Shown here: positions 8,065 to 16,448 of the stretch, in pieces
Layout of the letters: every line of letters starts with the position of its first letter
Numbering within the stretch: the stretch's first letter is position 1
From: an uncultured Ignavibacteria bacterium
GTDB taxonomy: Bacteria; Bacteroidota; Ignavibacteria; Ignavibacteriales; Melioribacteraceae
Assembly: GCA_937930275.1 (NCBI GenBank)
Contig: CALGLM010000086.1
Location: 1 to 24,433, forward strand
Direction of reading: 5' to 3'
Length of the DNA stretch: 24,433 bases
Program-made: the position numbers and the translations under genes
The notes under the pieces: model-generated
What the model was told of the DNA's origin: nothing
Databases searched by the model: none
What the model saw: the letters and a program-made list of their open reading frames with translations, nothing else

Positions 8065-9402
8065 ATGTTCAAAAAAATCTTAATTGCAAATCGCGGAGAG
8101 ATAGCACTAAGAATAATACGCACGTGTAAAGAATTGGGGATAAAAACGGTTGCAGTATATTCGGAAGCCGATAAAGATTCGTTACATGTTGTATTTGCTG
8201 ATGAAGCTGTGTGCATTGGACCTGCCCCCGGTAAAGAAAGTTACTTAAAAATTCCTAACATAATTTCTGCCGCCGTAATAACTGGGGCAGAAGCAATTCA
8301 TCCGGGTTACGGTTTTTTAGCAGAGAATGCCGATTTTTCTGATATATGCGCTTCTGCAAACATTAAATTTATTGGTCCCAGCGGTGAAATGATTACTAAA
8401 ATGGGGGATAAAGCATTAGCAAAAACAACAATGCAAAATTGCGGAGTACCTGTTGTACCCGGTAGTAAAGGAGCGGTAAGTGATATTGAAGAAGCAACAA
8501 AAATAGCCAAAAAAATTGGATATCCAGTAATGCTAAAAGCCAGTGCAGGCGGCGGCGGTAAAGGAATGCGTATTGTTTTTGAAGAAAAAGACTTAGAAAA
8601 TGCATTTAATACAGCTTCTGCTGAAGCCGGAGCAAGTTTTGGTAATTCGGAATTATATCTTGAAAAGTTTATTGAAAACCCGAGACATGTTGAAATTCAA
8701 ATTGTAGGCGATAAATTCGGAAATGTTTATTCTTACGGTGAAAGAGATTGTAGCGTTCAAAGAAGACATCAAAAATTAATTGAAGAGTCTCCATCTCCTA
8801 TTATTGATAGCAACTTACGAAAACAAATGAGCGATGCTGCTATATTAGGAGCTGCTTCAGTAAATTACGAAGGAGCGGGAACGGTGGAGTTTTTGGTAGA
8901 TAAAAATAAAAATTATTATTTTATTGAAATGAATACCAGAATACAGGTAGAACACCCGGTTACCGAAATGGTTAACAATGTCGATTTAATAAAACAACAA
9001 ATACTTGTTGCTGCAGGTGAAAAAGTTAGTGTAAAACCAAAAGAACCGATAGGTCACGCTTTTGAATTTAGAATTAATGCAGAAGACCCCGAAAACGGTT
9101 TTAGACCGTCACCGGGTAGAATAAATTATTTGCATTTTCCCGGCGGTTTTGGCGTAAGAATAGATTCACATATATATGATGATTATGTAATACCTCCGTA
9201 TTATGACTCATTATTGGCAAAAATGATTGTTTGGGGAACTGATAGAGAGCATGCCATTAGACGTGCTAAAAGGGCTTTCGACGAGTTTAAAATTGAAGGA
9301 GTTAAAACTACAATTCCTTTTCATCAAAAAGTTTTAGAAAACGAAGATTTTATAAAATCAAATTATGATACTTCTTTTTTGGACAAATTATTAAATAAAT
9401 AA
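8065..9402 (+). CDS. accC: Biotin carboxylase subunit of acetyl-CoA carboxylase
   Basis: ATP-grasp enzyme that carboxylates the biotin of AccB using bicarbonate and ATP. It has 445 residues, normal for AccC. Visible features are the N-terminal [21 protein letters not shown], the [13 protein letters not shown] segment, the glycine-rich ATP lid [11 protein letters not shown], the bicarbonate/biotin site region [19 protein letters not shown], and the metal and catalytic [14 protein letters not shown]. The carrier and carboxyltransferase domains of the longer acyl-CoA and pyruvate carboxylases are absent, and accB is directly upstream, so this is the stand-alone AccC type. It starts at ATG with only a weak upstream purine stretch. 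It is followed by gcvH after 10 bases. Confidence 0.97.
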   Translation: MFKKILIANRGEIALRIIRTCKELGIKTVAVYSEADKDSLHVVFADEAVCIGPAPGKESYLKIPNIISAAVITGAEAIHPGYGFLAENADFSDICASANIKFIGPSGEMITKMGDKALAKTTMQNCGVPVVPGSKGAVSDIEEATKIAKKIGYPVMLKASAGGGGKGMRIVFEEKDLENAFNTASAEAGASFGNSELYLEKFIENPRHVEIQIVGDKFGNVYSYGERDCSVQRRHQKLIEESPSPIIDSNLRKQMSDAAILGAASVNYEGAGTVEFLVDKNKNYYFIEMNTRIQVEHPVTEMVNNVDLIKQQILVAAGEKVSVKPKEPIGHAFEFRINAEDPENGFRPSPGRINYLHFPGGFGVRIDSHIYDDYVIPPYYDSLLAKMIVWGTDREHAIRRAKRAFDEFKIEGVKTTIPFHQKVLENEDFIKSNYDTSFLDKLLNK

Positions 9403-9412
9403 CGAGGAAGAC

Positions 9413-9790
9413 ATGAACGTAGTAGAAGGTTTATTTTACACTAACGACCATGAATGGTTAAAAGTTGAAGGAAATATCGGTTATATAGGTATCACAGATT
9501 TTGCTCAAGGTGAATTAGGTGATATAGTGTTTATTAGTATCGAATCTTCTGTTTCGGAAATTTCGAAAGGGGAAACATTCGGAACTATTGAAGCTGTTAA
9601 AACAGTTGCCGATATTAACGCTCCGGTAAGCGGTAAATTATTAGAGGTAAATCCAGTTTTAGAAAATGATCCTCAGTTAGTAAATACTGATCCTTACGGA
9701 GAAGGATGGATTGTTAAAATTGAACTTTCAAACTTGGATGAAACCGGCGAATTATTAAATGCCGAAGGTTATAAAGCTTTATTAGGCTAA
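9413..9790 (+). CDS. gcvH: Glycine cleavage system H protein (lipoyl carrier)
   Basis: A 125-residue lipoyl-domain protein of standard GcvH length. The N-terminus reads YTNDHEWLKVEGNIGYIGITDFAQGELGD, a strong GcvH signature. The lipoylated lysine is K63 in GTIEAVKTVADINAPVSG. The C-terminal NTDPYGEGWIVKIEL is also typical. In glycine cleavage it shuttles the aminomethyl group between the P, T and L proteins; in some bacteria it also acts as the platform for lipoyl assembly. The genes for P, T and L proteins are not here. Instead gcvH lies 10 bases after accC and 6 bases before guaA, inside a fatty-acid-synthesis operon. GAGGAAG precedes the ATG. The family call is secure; the role in this context is open. 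Confidence 0.96.
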   Translation: MNVVEGLFYTNDHEWLKVEGNIGYIGITDFAQGELGDIVFISIESSVSEISKGETFGTIEAVKTVADINAPVSGKLLEVNPVLENDPQLVNTDPYGEGWIVKIELSNLDETGELLNAEGYKALLG

Positions 9791-9796
9791 TACCAG

Positions 9797-11338
9797 ATGC
9801 TTCATAAAGAAACAATTTTAATTTTAGATTTCGGTTCACAATATACTCAACTTATTGCACGCCGCATAAGGGAAGTTAGTGTTTATTCTGAGATTCATCC
9901 TAATAATTTCCCTTATGAAAATATTCTAAAAATTAAACCTGTCGGAATTATTCTTTCCGGCGGACCTATGAGTGTTTATGAAGATGATTCGCATTCAGTT
10001 GATAAAAGAATTTTTGAATTAGGAATTCCTGTTTTAGGTGTTTGTTACGGAATACAGCTTATTTCGAAAATTTTTGGGGGTAAAGTTGAACCTGCCGTAA
10101 ATAGAGAATATGGTAAAACTATATTTAACGTTTTAAACGAATCCGTTTTACTTAATGGAATTAAAGCTATAAGTAATGTTTGGATGAGTCACGGCGACAT
10201 TATTTCCGAAGCACCCGAAAATTTTATTGTTACCGGAAGAACCGAAGACACACCGGTTGCCTCTTTTGAATTACATGAGAAAAAAGTATACGGTCTCCAA
10301 TTTCATCCCGAAGTTGCTCACACAGTTGAAGGTTCTAAAATAATTTCTAATTTTATCTTTAATATATGCGGCTGCTCAGGTTCATGGAATGCGCAAAATT
10401 TTATTGAAGAAAGTAAAAATTTTATAAAAAACACCGTTAAAGAAAGTAAAGTAATTTGTGCTTTAAGCGGTGGTGTAGATTCTACTGTTGCTGCAATTCT
10501 TGTGAATAATGCAATCGGAAACCGGTTAACATGTATCCATGTTGATACCGGGTTAATGAGATTAAACGAAAGTGAATTATTTGTCAACGAGTTTAAGGAT
10601 AATTATAATCTAAATTTAATATCAATTGACGCAAGTGCGGAGTTTTTAGAAAAACTTAAAGGAGTAATAGATCCCGAACAAAAAAGAAAAATAATCGGCA
10701 AAACTTTTATTGAAATTTTTGAAAGAGAAGCTAAAAAAATCGGAGAAGTCGAGTATCTTGTGCAAGGTACGTTATATCCGGACGTAATAGAATCTGTCCC
10801 CGTTAAAGGGTCTTCTGTAACAATTAAAACTCATCATAATGTTGGTGGTTTACCTGATAAAATGAATTTAAAGTTAATAGAACCTTTCAGAGAATTGTTT
10901 AAAGACGAGGTTAGAAAAATAGGTGTACAATTAGGTATTAAAGAAGATTTTATTTACAAACATCCTTTTCCCGGACCCGGTTTAGCTGTTAGAATAATTG
11001 GTGATATAACAAAAGACAAATTGGATACTTTGAGAGAAGCCGATGAAGTATTTATTTCCGAATTAAAAGAGACAGGAATCTATAACAAAATTTGGCAAGC
11101 TTTTGCAGTATTTTTGCCTATTCAATCGGTCGGCGTTATGGGAGATAATAGAACTTATGAAAATGTAATTGCTTTACGTGCAGTAACTTCAACTGACGGT
11201 ATGACTGCCGATTGGTATAAATTTGATTATGATATATTAGATAGGATATCCAATAAGATTATTAGAAAAGTGAAAGGTGTTAATAGAGTGGTTTACGATG
11301 TAAGTTCAAAACCTCCTTCTACAATAGAGTGGGAATAG
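9797..11338 (+). CDS. guaA: GMP synthase (glutamine-hydrolysing)
   Basis: Converts XMP to GMP using ATP and glutamine-derived ammonia. The 513 residues hold the class I glutamine amidotransferase domain (about 1-195), with nucleophile C83 in GVCYGIQLI and the catalytic His and Glu in LQFHPEVAHT. The ATP-pyrophosphatase domain follows, with P-loop S224-GGVDS229. Last comes the dimerisation/XMP-binding domain, with HHNVGGLPDKM, HPFPGPGLAVRIIG and the usual C-terminus KPPSTIEWE. It starts at ATG six bases after the gcvH stop, with no clear ribosome-binding site, so translation may be coupled. The downstream TPR gene starts two bases after its stop. Confidence 0.97.
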   Translation: MLHKETILILDFGSQYTQLIARRIREVSVYSEIHPNNFPYENILKIKPVGIILSGGPMSVYEDDSHSVDKRIFELGIPVLGVCYGIQLISKIFGGKVEPAVNREYGKTIFNVLNESVLLNGIKAISNVWMSHGDIISEAPENFIVTGRTEDTPVASFELHEKKVYGLQFHPEVAHTVEGSKIISNFIFNICGCSGSWNAQNFIEESKNFIKNTVKESKVICALSGGVDSTVAAILVNNAIGNRLTCIHVDTGLMRLNESELFVNEFKDNYNLNLISIDASAEFLEKLKGVIDPEQKRKIIGKTFIEIFEREAKKIGEVEYLVQGTLYPDVIESVPVKGSSVTIKTHHNVGGLPDKMNLKLIEPFRELFKDEVRKIGVQLGIKEDFIYKHPFPGPGLAVRIIGDITKDKLDTLREADEVFISELKETGIYNKIWQAFAVFLPIQSVGVMGDNRTYENVIALRAVTSTDGMTADWYKFDYDILDRISNKIIRKVKGVNRVVYDVSSKPPSTIEWE

Positions 11339-11340
11339 AA

Positions 11341-12228
11341 ATGGATGCTAAAGAATTTTTGTTTACAAAAGCAATTGAACTTGAAAAGGAAGGGAAATTA
11401 TTACATGCAATTCAAATATTTCAAAATTTAATTGAAGATAATAACTACGGTAAAATTTCGACTATTAAATTAGCAGCTATTTACGATAAACTTGGAAAAA
11501 CAGAATCATCCGTAAAATTGCTAAAAACTTATTTAGATGAAATTGATAAAGAAGACGATGAAGTAAGGATATTTTTATGTGAATTACTAATAAAAATTTC
11601 GTTATTTAGCGAAGCAATTGATACAATAGGGCGTATTAAAAACGGTTTAATAGCAGAAGCGTACTTTTTGTTAGGGCTTGCTTATTACGGTTTAAAAGAA
11701 TTTGCTATTGCTAAAATTAATTTTGAAGAGTTTTTAAGGTTAAACGAAAAGGCAGAGTTTATTATTGAAAGTTACATCTATTTGGCTAATATTGCTTTGG
11801 CTACATTTAATAATAACGAAGCGTTAGGTATTATTGAAAAGATAAAAGAATTAGGTCAAGATAATATTGAAATGTGGTTTACCGCTGCTAAAGTGTATTA
11901 TATGAAAAACATGTATTATCATGCCGGTGAATCGATAAAAAAAGCATTAAAGCAAAATTCTAACGAACCAAAATTATTATATTGGGGTGCTAAAATAGAC
12001 TTTCAGATGGGTGAGTTAAAAGATGCCGAAAGCAAATTAATACAATTATCCGGAATTTCTGAACCGAGTTCTGAAAGTTATACTTTATTAGGTCAGGTTT
12101 ATCTTTCACAAAATAAATTGGAAGAAGCAGACGGAATGTTTGAAAAAGCATTACAATTAAATCCGGAAAATACGGTTGCAAAATCGAATAGAGAGAAAAT
12201 TGTAAATAGGAAAAACGTAGGGAACTAA
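11341..12228 (+). CDS. Tetratricopeptide repeat protein
   Basis: A soluble protein of 295 residues made almost wholly of TPR-like helical pairs. Clear repeats are ELEKEGKLLHAIQIFQNLIED near the start, AEAYFLLGLAYYGLKEFAIAK in the middle, AAKVYYMKNMYYHAGESIKKAL, and a canonical last repeat SYTLLGQVYLSQNKLEEADGMFEKALQLNPEN (written here in parts of the same run). There is no signal peptide or membrane segment, so it is probably a cytoplasmic scaffold; the partner is unknown. I chose the ATG at 11341, two bases after the guaA stop, over an in-frame GTG at 11329 that would overlap guaA by 10 bases. The gene is the seventh in the run that starts at 6275. Confidence 0.85.
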   Translation: MDAKEFLFTKAIELEKEGKLLHAIQIFQNLIEDNNYGKISTIKLAAIYDKLGKTESSVKLLKTYLDEIDKEDDEVRIFLCELLIKISLFSEAIDTIGRIKNGLIAEAYFLLGLAYYGLKEFAIAKINFEEFLRLNEKAEFIIESYIYLANIALATFNNNEALGIIEKIKELGQDNIEMWFTAAKVYYMKNMYYHAGESIKKALKQNSNEPKLLYWGAKIDFQMGELKDAESKLIQLSGISEPSSESYTLLGQVYLSQNKLEEADGMFEKALQLNPENTVAKSNREKIVNRKNVGN

Positions 12229-12253
12229 AACAGTAATAAGTTGTAAATAGCAA

Positions 12254-12267
12254 AGAGGTAAAATATT
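12254..12267 (+). promoter_or_regulatory. Ribosome-binding site and ATT start codon of radC
   Basis: AGAGG (12254-12258) is followed by a six-base spacer and the codon ATT (12265-12267). The reading frame from that codon gives the conserved RadC N-terminus, and an in-frame stop closes it at 12259-12261. ATT is a rare initiation codon, best known from infC, where it permits control by initiation-factor 3 levels. That precedent suggests, but does not show, low or regulated translation here. Confidence 0.6.
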
Positions 12268-12942
12268 AAAATAAAAGAGTTTCCGGATGAAGATAAACCC
12301 CGAGAAAAATTAGTAAAAAAGGGTGTTAAAAGTTTAACCGATTCCGAACTAATTGCAATTTTATTGCGCACCGGCACAAAAGGCTGTAATGTTGTTGAAT
12401 TAGCACAAAAGCTTTTATTAGATTATGAGAATTTAGAAAATTTAGCTTGTTTAAGTTTTGAAACGTTAGTTTCTGTAAACGGTATAGGAAATGATAAGGC
12501 GGCAACACTTATTGCAGCTTTTGAATTAGGTAGGCGTTCTTTGTCACAAAAAAGTTTATTTGGTAAAACTACAATTAACTCGCCGGATCTTATCGCTAAT
12601 TATTTTATTCCGTTATTAAAAGATGAAAAACAGGAAAATTTTTACGTAATAAATTTAAATGGTGCAAACAAAATTATAAATTACAAGTTAATTACAAGAT
12701 GTATTGTAAATAGTGTTCTTATACATGCACGAGAAGTTTATAAATATTCAATTGAAAGTAATGCGGTTAGTATAATTTTATTACATAATCATCCGAGCGG
12801 AAACGAAAACCCGAGCGAAGAAGATATTAAGGTTACAAAGTCAATAGAAAATGCAGGAAAAATTATAGGGATAAAGCTTTTAGACCACATAATAATTGCG
12901 GGGAATAACTATTATAGTTTTTTAGATAAAAAAATTATATAA
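12265..12942 (+). CDS. radC: RadC-family JAB/MPN-domain protein, apparent ATT start
   Basis: RadC-family proteins (also called YicR) were first linked to DNA repair; their true biochemical role remains unsettled. The protein has 225 residues when read from ATT 12265. It opens KIKEFPDEDKPREKL, matching the conserved RadC start, and continues SLTDSELIAILLRTGTKG. A helix-hairpin-helix region follows (VNGIGNDKAATLIAAFELGRR), then a JAB/MPN metalloprotease-like domain with H174-N-H176-P-S and D187. No ATG, GTG or TTG lies between the upstream in-frame stop (12259-12261) and residue 34, so a conventional start (TTG at 12364) would delete the conserved N-terminus. AGAGG at 12254-12258 lies six bases before the ATT. 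An ATA at 12271 is a weaker alternative. Confidence 0.9.
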   Translation: MKIKEFPDEDKPREKLVKKGVKSLTDSELIAILLRTGTKGCNVVELAQKLLLDYENLENLACLSFETLVSVNGIGNDKAATLIAAFELGRRSLSQKSLFGKTTINSPDLIANYFIPLLKDEKQENFYVINLNGANKIINYKLITRCIVNSVLIHAREVYKYSIESNAVSIILLHNHPSGNENPSEEDIKVTKSIENAGKIIGIKLLDHIIIAGNNYYSFLDKKII

Positions 12943-13023
12943 AGTGCAAGGAATTTTTTAAATTATGCAAAAAAATTATTATATTAAGTAATGTTTTTTT
13001 TATAAATATAGTCGGAGGTATAA

Positions 13024-13290
13024 ATGAACAAAATAAGAAGATTCATCCAAATAGGAATGATGATCTTATTCGCAGCCGGTTTGGTAGCATGTAGCGGAGT
13101 TTCGGAGGAACAGTTAGCATCGTTAGATGAATTGCGTGCCGAAGTTAAAGAAATGGAAAAATCTAATAATTCTTTGAAGAGCGAAAAAACTAAACTCGAA
13201 CGCGAAATTGCCGAAAAGAATTCAAAATTAGATCAGTGTGAAAAAGAAAAAGCCGAAACAAAAGCTAATTTACAAAAATTAGGTAAATAA
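13024..13290 (+). CDS. Small coiled-coil lipoprotein
   Basis: An 88-residue predicted lipoprotein. The signal sequence has basic residues (NKIRR), a hydrophobic core and a lipobox L20-V-A-C23, so Cys23 would be lipidated. The rest, about residues 28-88, is a highly charged heptad-like helix (DELRAEVKEMEKSNNSLKSE and onward) with no other domain. This resembles Lpp-like or other small envelope coiled-coil lipoproteins. GGAGG at 13014-13018, five bases before the ATG, is among the strongest ribosome-binding sites in the window, suggesting abundant product. It is 12 bases from the LysM gene, with which it shares a terminator, so the two probably act together at the peptidoglycan/outer-membrane interface. 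That pairing is inference. Confidence 0.85.
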   Translation: MNKIRRFIQIGMMILFAAGLVACSGVSEEQLASLDELRAEVKEMEKSNNSLKSEKTKLEREIAEKNSKLDQCEKEKAETKANLQKLGK

Positions 13291-13302
13291 CAGGAGAGAA
13301 TA

Positions 13303-13995
13303 ATGAAAATATTAAAAAGTATATTATTGGTAGTTTTATTCGTTTCTGTTAACATATTAGCTCAAACAAAAGAAATGACTAAAGAAGAATGGCAGAATGA
13401 AGTTAATAGTTTAACACAAAAGAAAACTACATTAACTCAAGAAGCTACTCAATTGCAGAACGAAGTAAAAGAATTGAAAGCTAAAAGTTTAGGCTTGCAA
13501 TCATATGAAAATTGCATGGATGAATTGTATGCAATTATCGGCGCAACAAAAACCGATGTTGATAACTATCGTGCTCAAGTAAATACCTTATCAGGTAAAA
13601 TTGATAGACAAGAAGGTCCAAAAAATGATAGAGCTGCTGAATTAAAATCATTGCAAGATAGCAAAATAAGTGCTTTACCAGAATTTTACAACAAAGTACA
13701 TGTTGAATTACCAAGAAAATTAGAAGCTTGGGTTGAACCTGTTACCGAAGTTAATTATACTGTTGTAAAAGGCGATTGCTTATGGAACATTGCTAAAAAA
13801 CAAGATATTTACGCTAATCCTTTTGCATGGCCAAAAATTTATAATTCAAATAAAGACCAAATTAAGAATCCAAATTTAATTTATCCTAAACAAATATTCA
13901 AGATTCCTAATTTGACTGAAGAAGAAAAAGCAAAATACGATAAATTAAAAAGTAACTTTAAACCGGCTCCGCCAAAACAAACAGCTACTAACTAA
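13303..13995 (+). CDS. Secreted coiled-coil LysM protein
   Basis: A 230-residue exported protein. Residues 1-21 are a signal peptide ending NILAQ. Residues about 25-120 are predicted coiled coil, rich in Glu, Lys, Gln and Thr, with C71 as the only cysteine outside the LysM domain. Residues about 151-202 form one LysM domain: YTVVKGDCLWNIAKK, then a longer insert NPFAWPKIYNSNKDQIKNPNLIYPKQIFKIP, typical of the LysM variant in Bacteroidota-type envelope proteins. LysM binds N-acetylglucosamine polymers, here probably peptidoglycan. The tail is Pro/Lys-rich. AGGAGA at 13292-13297 gives a strong ribosome-binding site. It is paired with the lipoprotein gene upstream and ends in the intrinsic terminator at 14019-14048. 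No catalytic domain is present. Confidence 0.9.
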   Translation: MKILKSILLVVLFVSVNILAQTKEMTKEEWQNEVNSLTQKKTTLTQEATQLQNEVKELKAKSLGLQSYENCMDELYAIIGATKTDVDNYRAQVNTLSGKIDRQEGPKNDRAAELKSLQDSKISALPEFYNKVHVELPRKLEAWVEPVTEVNYTVVKGDCLWNIAKKQDIYANPFAWPKIYNSNKDQIKNPNLIYPKQIFKIPNLTEEEKAKYDKLKSNFKPAPPKQTATN

Positions 13996-14018
13996 TTTTT
14001 AGTATTATATAAAATTTT

Positions 14019-14048
14019 AAGCCCTTATCTAAAAAATAAGGGCTTTTT
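14019..14048 (+). terminator. Intrinsic terminator after the LysM gene
   Basis: A perfect 10-base-pair stem, AAGCCCTTAT (14019-14028) with ATAAGGGCTT (14036-14045), a seven-base loop and a TTTTT run (14044-14048). It lies 24 bases after the LysM stop and separates the lipoprotein/LysM pair from phoH. Its GC content is high for this region, which supports a real element. Confidence 0.85.
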
Positions 14049-14065
14049 AATTAAAGGGATACACT

Positions 14066-15019
14066 GTGCAAATAGAAAAAGTATTAAAGTTGGAAGGAGT
14101 TGATTTACTTCTATTTTTGGGAATCAACGACTCAAATCTTAAACTTATTGAAAAAAAATTTAATACAAATTTAACCGTTCGTGGCGATAATATTTACTTA
14201 AAAGGTGAAGTTGAAGAAGTAAATATTGTTGAACATATTTTTAAAGAAATGATTTATGTCCTTAATACGACCGGAAGGTTACGCATTTCGGATATTGAAA
14301 CAATTATGGATTTGTCGGTAGAAGAGCGTCCTTCGGTAATTCATGATTATGATAATATTGTTCTATATACTAAAAAAGATGTTATTAGAGCTAAAACTCC
14401 TACTCAAGTTGAGTATTATCAAAAAGTGACAGAAAATGATATTTGCTTTGCAATTGGACCTGCCGGAACGGGAAAAACTTATCTTGCTGTTGCATTTGCC
14501 ATATCCGCATTAAAAAAGGGGATTGTTAAACGTATTGTTTTAGCAAGACCTGCAGTTGAAGCAGGAGAAAGTTTAGGTTTTTTGCCGGGAGATTTAAAAG
14601 AAAAAATTGATCCTTATTTACGTCCGTTATACGATTCGCTTCAAGATATGCTTACAGCCGAACAATTGAGCAGCTACATAGAAAAAGGGATTGTGGAAAT
14701 TGTTCCTCTTGCATATATGAGGGGTAGAACATTAAATAATGCATATGTTATTTTGGATGAAGCTCAAAACGCAACAAGTATGCAAATGAAAATGTTTTTA
14801 ACACGTTTAGGTCCAAACTCTAAAGCTATTATAACCGGTGATATTACACAAATTGATTTGCCGAATAATGTGATAAGCGGATTAGTACAGATACAAGAGA
14901 TATTAAATAATGTTGACGGAGTCGGATTTGTTTACTTCAACAAGGGAGATGTTGTTAGACATAAATTAGTGAAAGATATAATTGACGCTTATGATAATTT
15001 CAAAAACGGCAATAATTAA
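14066..15019 (+). CDS. phoH: PhoH-family ATPase
   Basis: A 317-residue PhoH-like protein. The Walker A motif is G131-PAGTGKT138, and the Walker B is ILDEAQNAT with D231-E232. Later motifs RLGPNSKAIITGDITQIDLP complete the superfamily-1-helicase-like nucleotide-binding core. The N-terminal ~105 residues contain the KH-like region seen in the ybeZ subgroup (NLTVRGDNIYLKGE). This subgroup is associated with ribosome/rRNA maturation, usually beside ybeY, but no ybeY is visible here. Translation starts at GTG 14066-14068, with AAAGGG at 14053-14058 seven bases upstream. The stop codon shares bases with the stop of the convergent mazG gene. Confidence 0.93.
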   Translation: MQIEKVLKLEGVDLLLFLGINDSNLKLIEKKFNTNLTVRGDNIYLKGEVEEVNIVEHIFKEMIYVLNTTGRLRISDIETIMDLSVEERPSVIHDYDNIVLYTKKDVIRAKTPTQVEYYQKVTENDICFAIGPAGTGKTYLAVAFAISALKKGIVKRIVLARPAVEAGESLGFLPGDLKEKIDPYLRPLYDSLQDMLTAEQLSSYIEKGIVEIVPLAYMRGRTLNNAYVILDEAQNATSMQMKMFLTRLGPNSKAIITGDITQIDLPNNVISGLVQIQEILNNVDGVGFVYFNKGDVVRHKLVKDIIDAYDNFKNGNN

Positions 15020-15783
15020 AGTTTCGTTTTAGCTTCTTCCCAATATTTATCCATTTCTTCCAAATTGGAATCTATTAAACTTTTACCGTTCTCTTCAAGT
15101 TTTTGTTCGATATATTGAAATCGTGAAATAAACTTTTCGTTCGTTTTACGTAACGCATTTTCCGGATTTATTTTAATAAATCGTGCATAATTGATTAAAG
15201 CAAACAATAAATCTCCAAATTCTTCTTCGGTTTTATCAATATCTCCGGATAGTTCGGCTTCTCTAAATTCTTTAAATTCTTCTTTAACTTTTTCCCATAC
15301 ATCCTTAATATCCGACCAGTCAAAACCAACTTTGGCAGCTTTTTCTTGAATACGGTACGCTCGGTATAAAGCAGGCAAAGCTTTTGGAATTCCTTCAAGC
15401 AAAGATTTTCGTCCTTCTTGTAATTTTATATGTTCCCAATTTCTTAATATATCGTTATTATTGGTCACTACTGTATCAGAAAAAACATGGGGATGGCGTC
15501 TAATTAATTTTTCGGAGATAGATTTTATAACATCTTCAATATTAAAAAGTTTATTATCTTCGGCAATTGCAGAATGAAAAACTATATGCAATAATAAATC
15601 ACCAAGTTCGGATTTTAATTCATCATAATTTTTTTTATCAATAGCTTCAACCGCCTCGTAAGCTTCTTCCAGCGTTGCTGCTTTAATAGAATCGTTAGTT
15701 TGTTCTTTATCCCACGGACATTCTTCTCGTAACCGCCGCATAATATTTACTAATTCGTAAAAGTTTTGTTCTTTCATAATCAT
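15016..15783 (-). CDS. mazG: Nucleoside triphosphate pyrophosphohydrolase MazG
   Basis: Hydrolyses nucleoside triphosphates to monophosphates and pyrophosphate; proposed roles are pool cleaning and ppGpp balance. The protein has 255 residues and two MazG repeats. The first holds CPWDKEQT, the metal-binding E-E-x-x-E pattern in TLEEAYEAVEAI and ELGDLLLHIVFHS. The second holds EFGDLLFALINYARF and the family's RFQYIEQKLEENGK ending. Length and motifs fit the full two-domain form. ATG 15783 is used; an in-frame ATG at 15777 would drop two residues and is as likely. The gene is convergent with phoH (four shared bases, TTAA) and divergent from the RidA gene, with 128 bases between. Confidence 0.95.
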   Translation of the reverse strand: MIMKEQNFYELVNIMRRLREECPWDKEQTNDSIKAATLEEAYEAVEAIDKKNYDELKSELGDLLLHIVFHSAIAEDNKLFNIEDVIKSISEKLIRRHPHVFSDTVVTNNNDILRNWEHIKLQEGRKSLLEGIPKALPALYRAYRIQEKAAKVGFDWSDIKDVWEKVKEEFKEFREAELSGDIDKTEEEFGDLLFALINYARFIKINPENALRKTNEKFISRFQYIEQKLEENGKSLIDSNLEEMDKYWEEAKTKL

Positions 15784-15835
15784 CCAAAAATTTATTTGTA
15801 AAAATAACTTAATATTATGATTAAATAAATATAAA

Positions 15836-15866
15836 TTTATTATTTAATTAAAATAAGTTATATTTG
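15836..15866 (+). promoter_or_regulatory. Possible Bacteroidota-type promoter for the RidA-family gene
   Basis: TATATTTG at 15859-15866 matches the -7 consensus TAnnTTTG used by Bacteroidota sigma factors. A TTTA at 15836-15839 lies about 19 bases upstream, one base off the -33 TTTG. It is 45 bases before the chosen start. In such AT-rich DNA a chance match is quite possible. Confidence 0.25.
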
Positions 15867-15911
15867 TAATGTTAAATAATTAATATTTTGAATTTATTTT
15901 TAGGAGTTGTT

Positions 15912-16370
15912 ATGAGTTTTGATAAGAAAGCCGAAGAACTTGGAGTAGTAATTCCGGAACCAGCTAAACCGTTAGCATCTTATATTCCGGCCAAAAAAGT
16001 TGATAATTATGTATTTACATCAGGTCAGTTACCTTTTGTTGCGGGTAAACTATTATATACCGGTAAAGTTGGTGCAGAAGTTAGTGTTGAAGAAGCACAG
16101 AAAGCTGCAGAAGTTAGTATAATTAATTGTTTGGGTGCAGTAAAACAGTTAGTAGGTAGTTTAGATGCAATTGAATCGATTGTAAAGTTAACTGCTTTTA
16201 TTAATTGTCCGGCAGATTTTACGGAACAACCGAAAGTTGCTAACGGAGCTTCGGATTTATTAGGTAAAATATTTGGTGAAAGCGGTGCACATGCTCGCAG
16301 TGCGGTTGGCGTTAATGTTTTACCTTTAAATGCACCTGTTGAAATTGAAATGATTGTAAAACTTAAATAG
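15912..16370 (+). CDS. RidA-family (YjgF/YER057c/UK114) protein
   Basis: A 152-residue member of the RidA superfamily, whose best-known members hydrolyse reactive enamine/imine intermediates released by PLP enzymes. The substrate-contacting arginine is present: R129 in HARSAVGVNVLP, followed by the APVEIEM segment. The N-terminal GQLPFVAGKLLYTGKVG block also fits. The chain is about 25 residues longer than classical RidA and resembles the longer subgroup (YjgF_like_1 type), so the exact substrate is uncertain. I chose ATG 15912 because AGGAG (15902-15906) lies five bases upstream; an in-frame TTG at 15888 would add eight residues and include the ribosome-binding site in the coding region. It stands alone between mazG (divergent) and a secreted protein 78 bases downstream. 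Confidence 0.92.
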   Translation: MSFDKKAEELGVVIPEPAKPLASYIPAKKVDNYVFTSGQLPFVAGKLLYTGKVGAEVSVEEAQKAAEVSIINCLGAVKQLVGSLDAIESIVKLTAFINCPADFTEQPKVANGASDLLGKIFGESGAHARSAVGVNVLPLNAPVEIEMIVKLK

Positions 16371-16448
16371 TTTAATTAGAGTGTTTCATAGAAAGGAAAC
16401 TTATTTATTTGCTTTTTGTTTAATTTTTAAAGAAAAAGTGAGAAAAAG

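Noticed and set aside
16383..16400. GTTTC ... GAAAC hairpin after the RidA-family gene
   Set aside because: Only five base pairs and no immediate T run; too weak to call a terminator.
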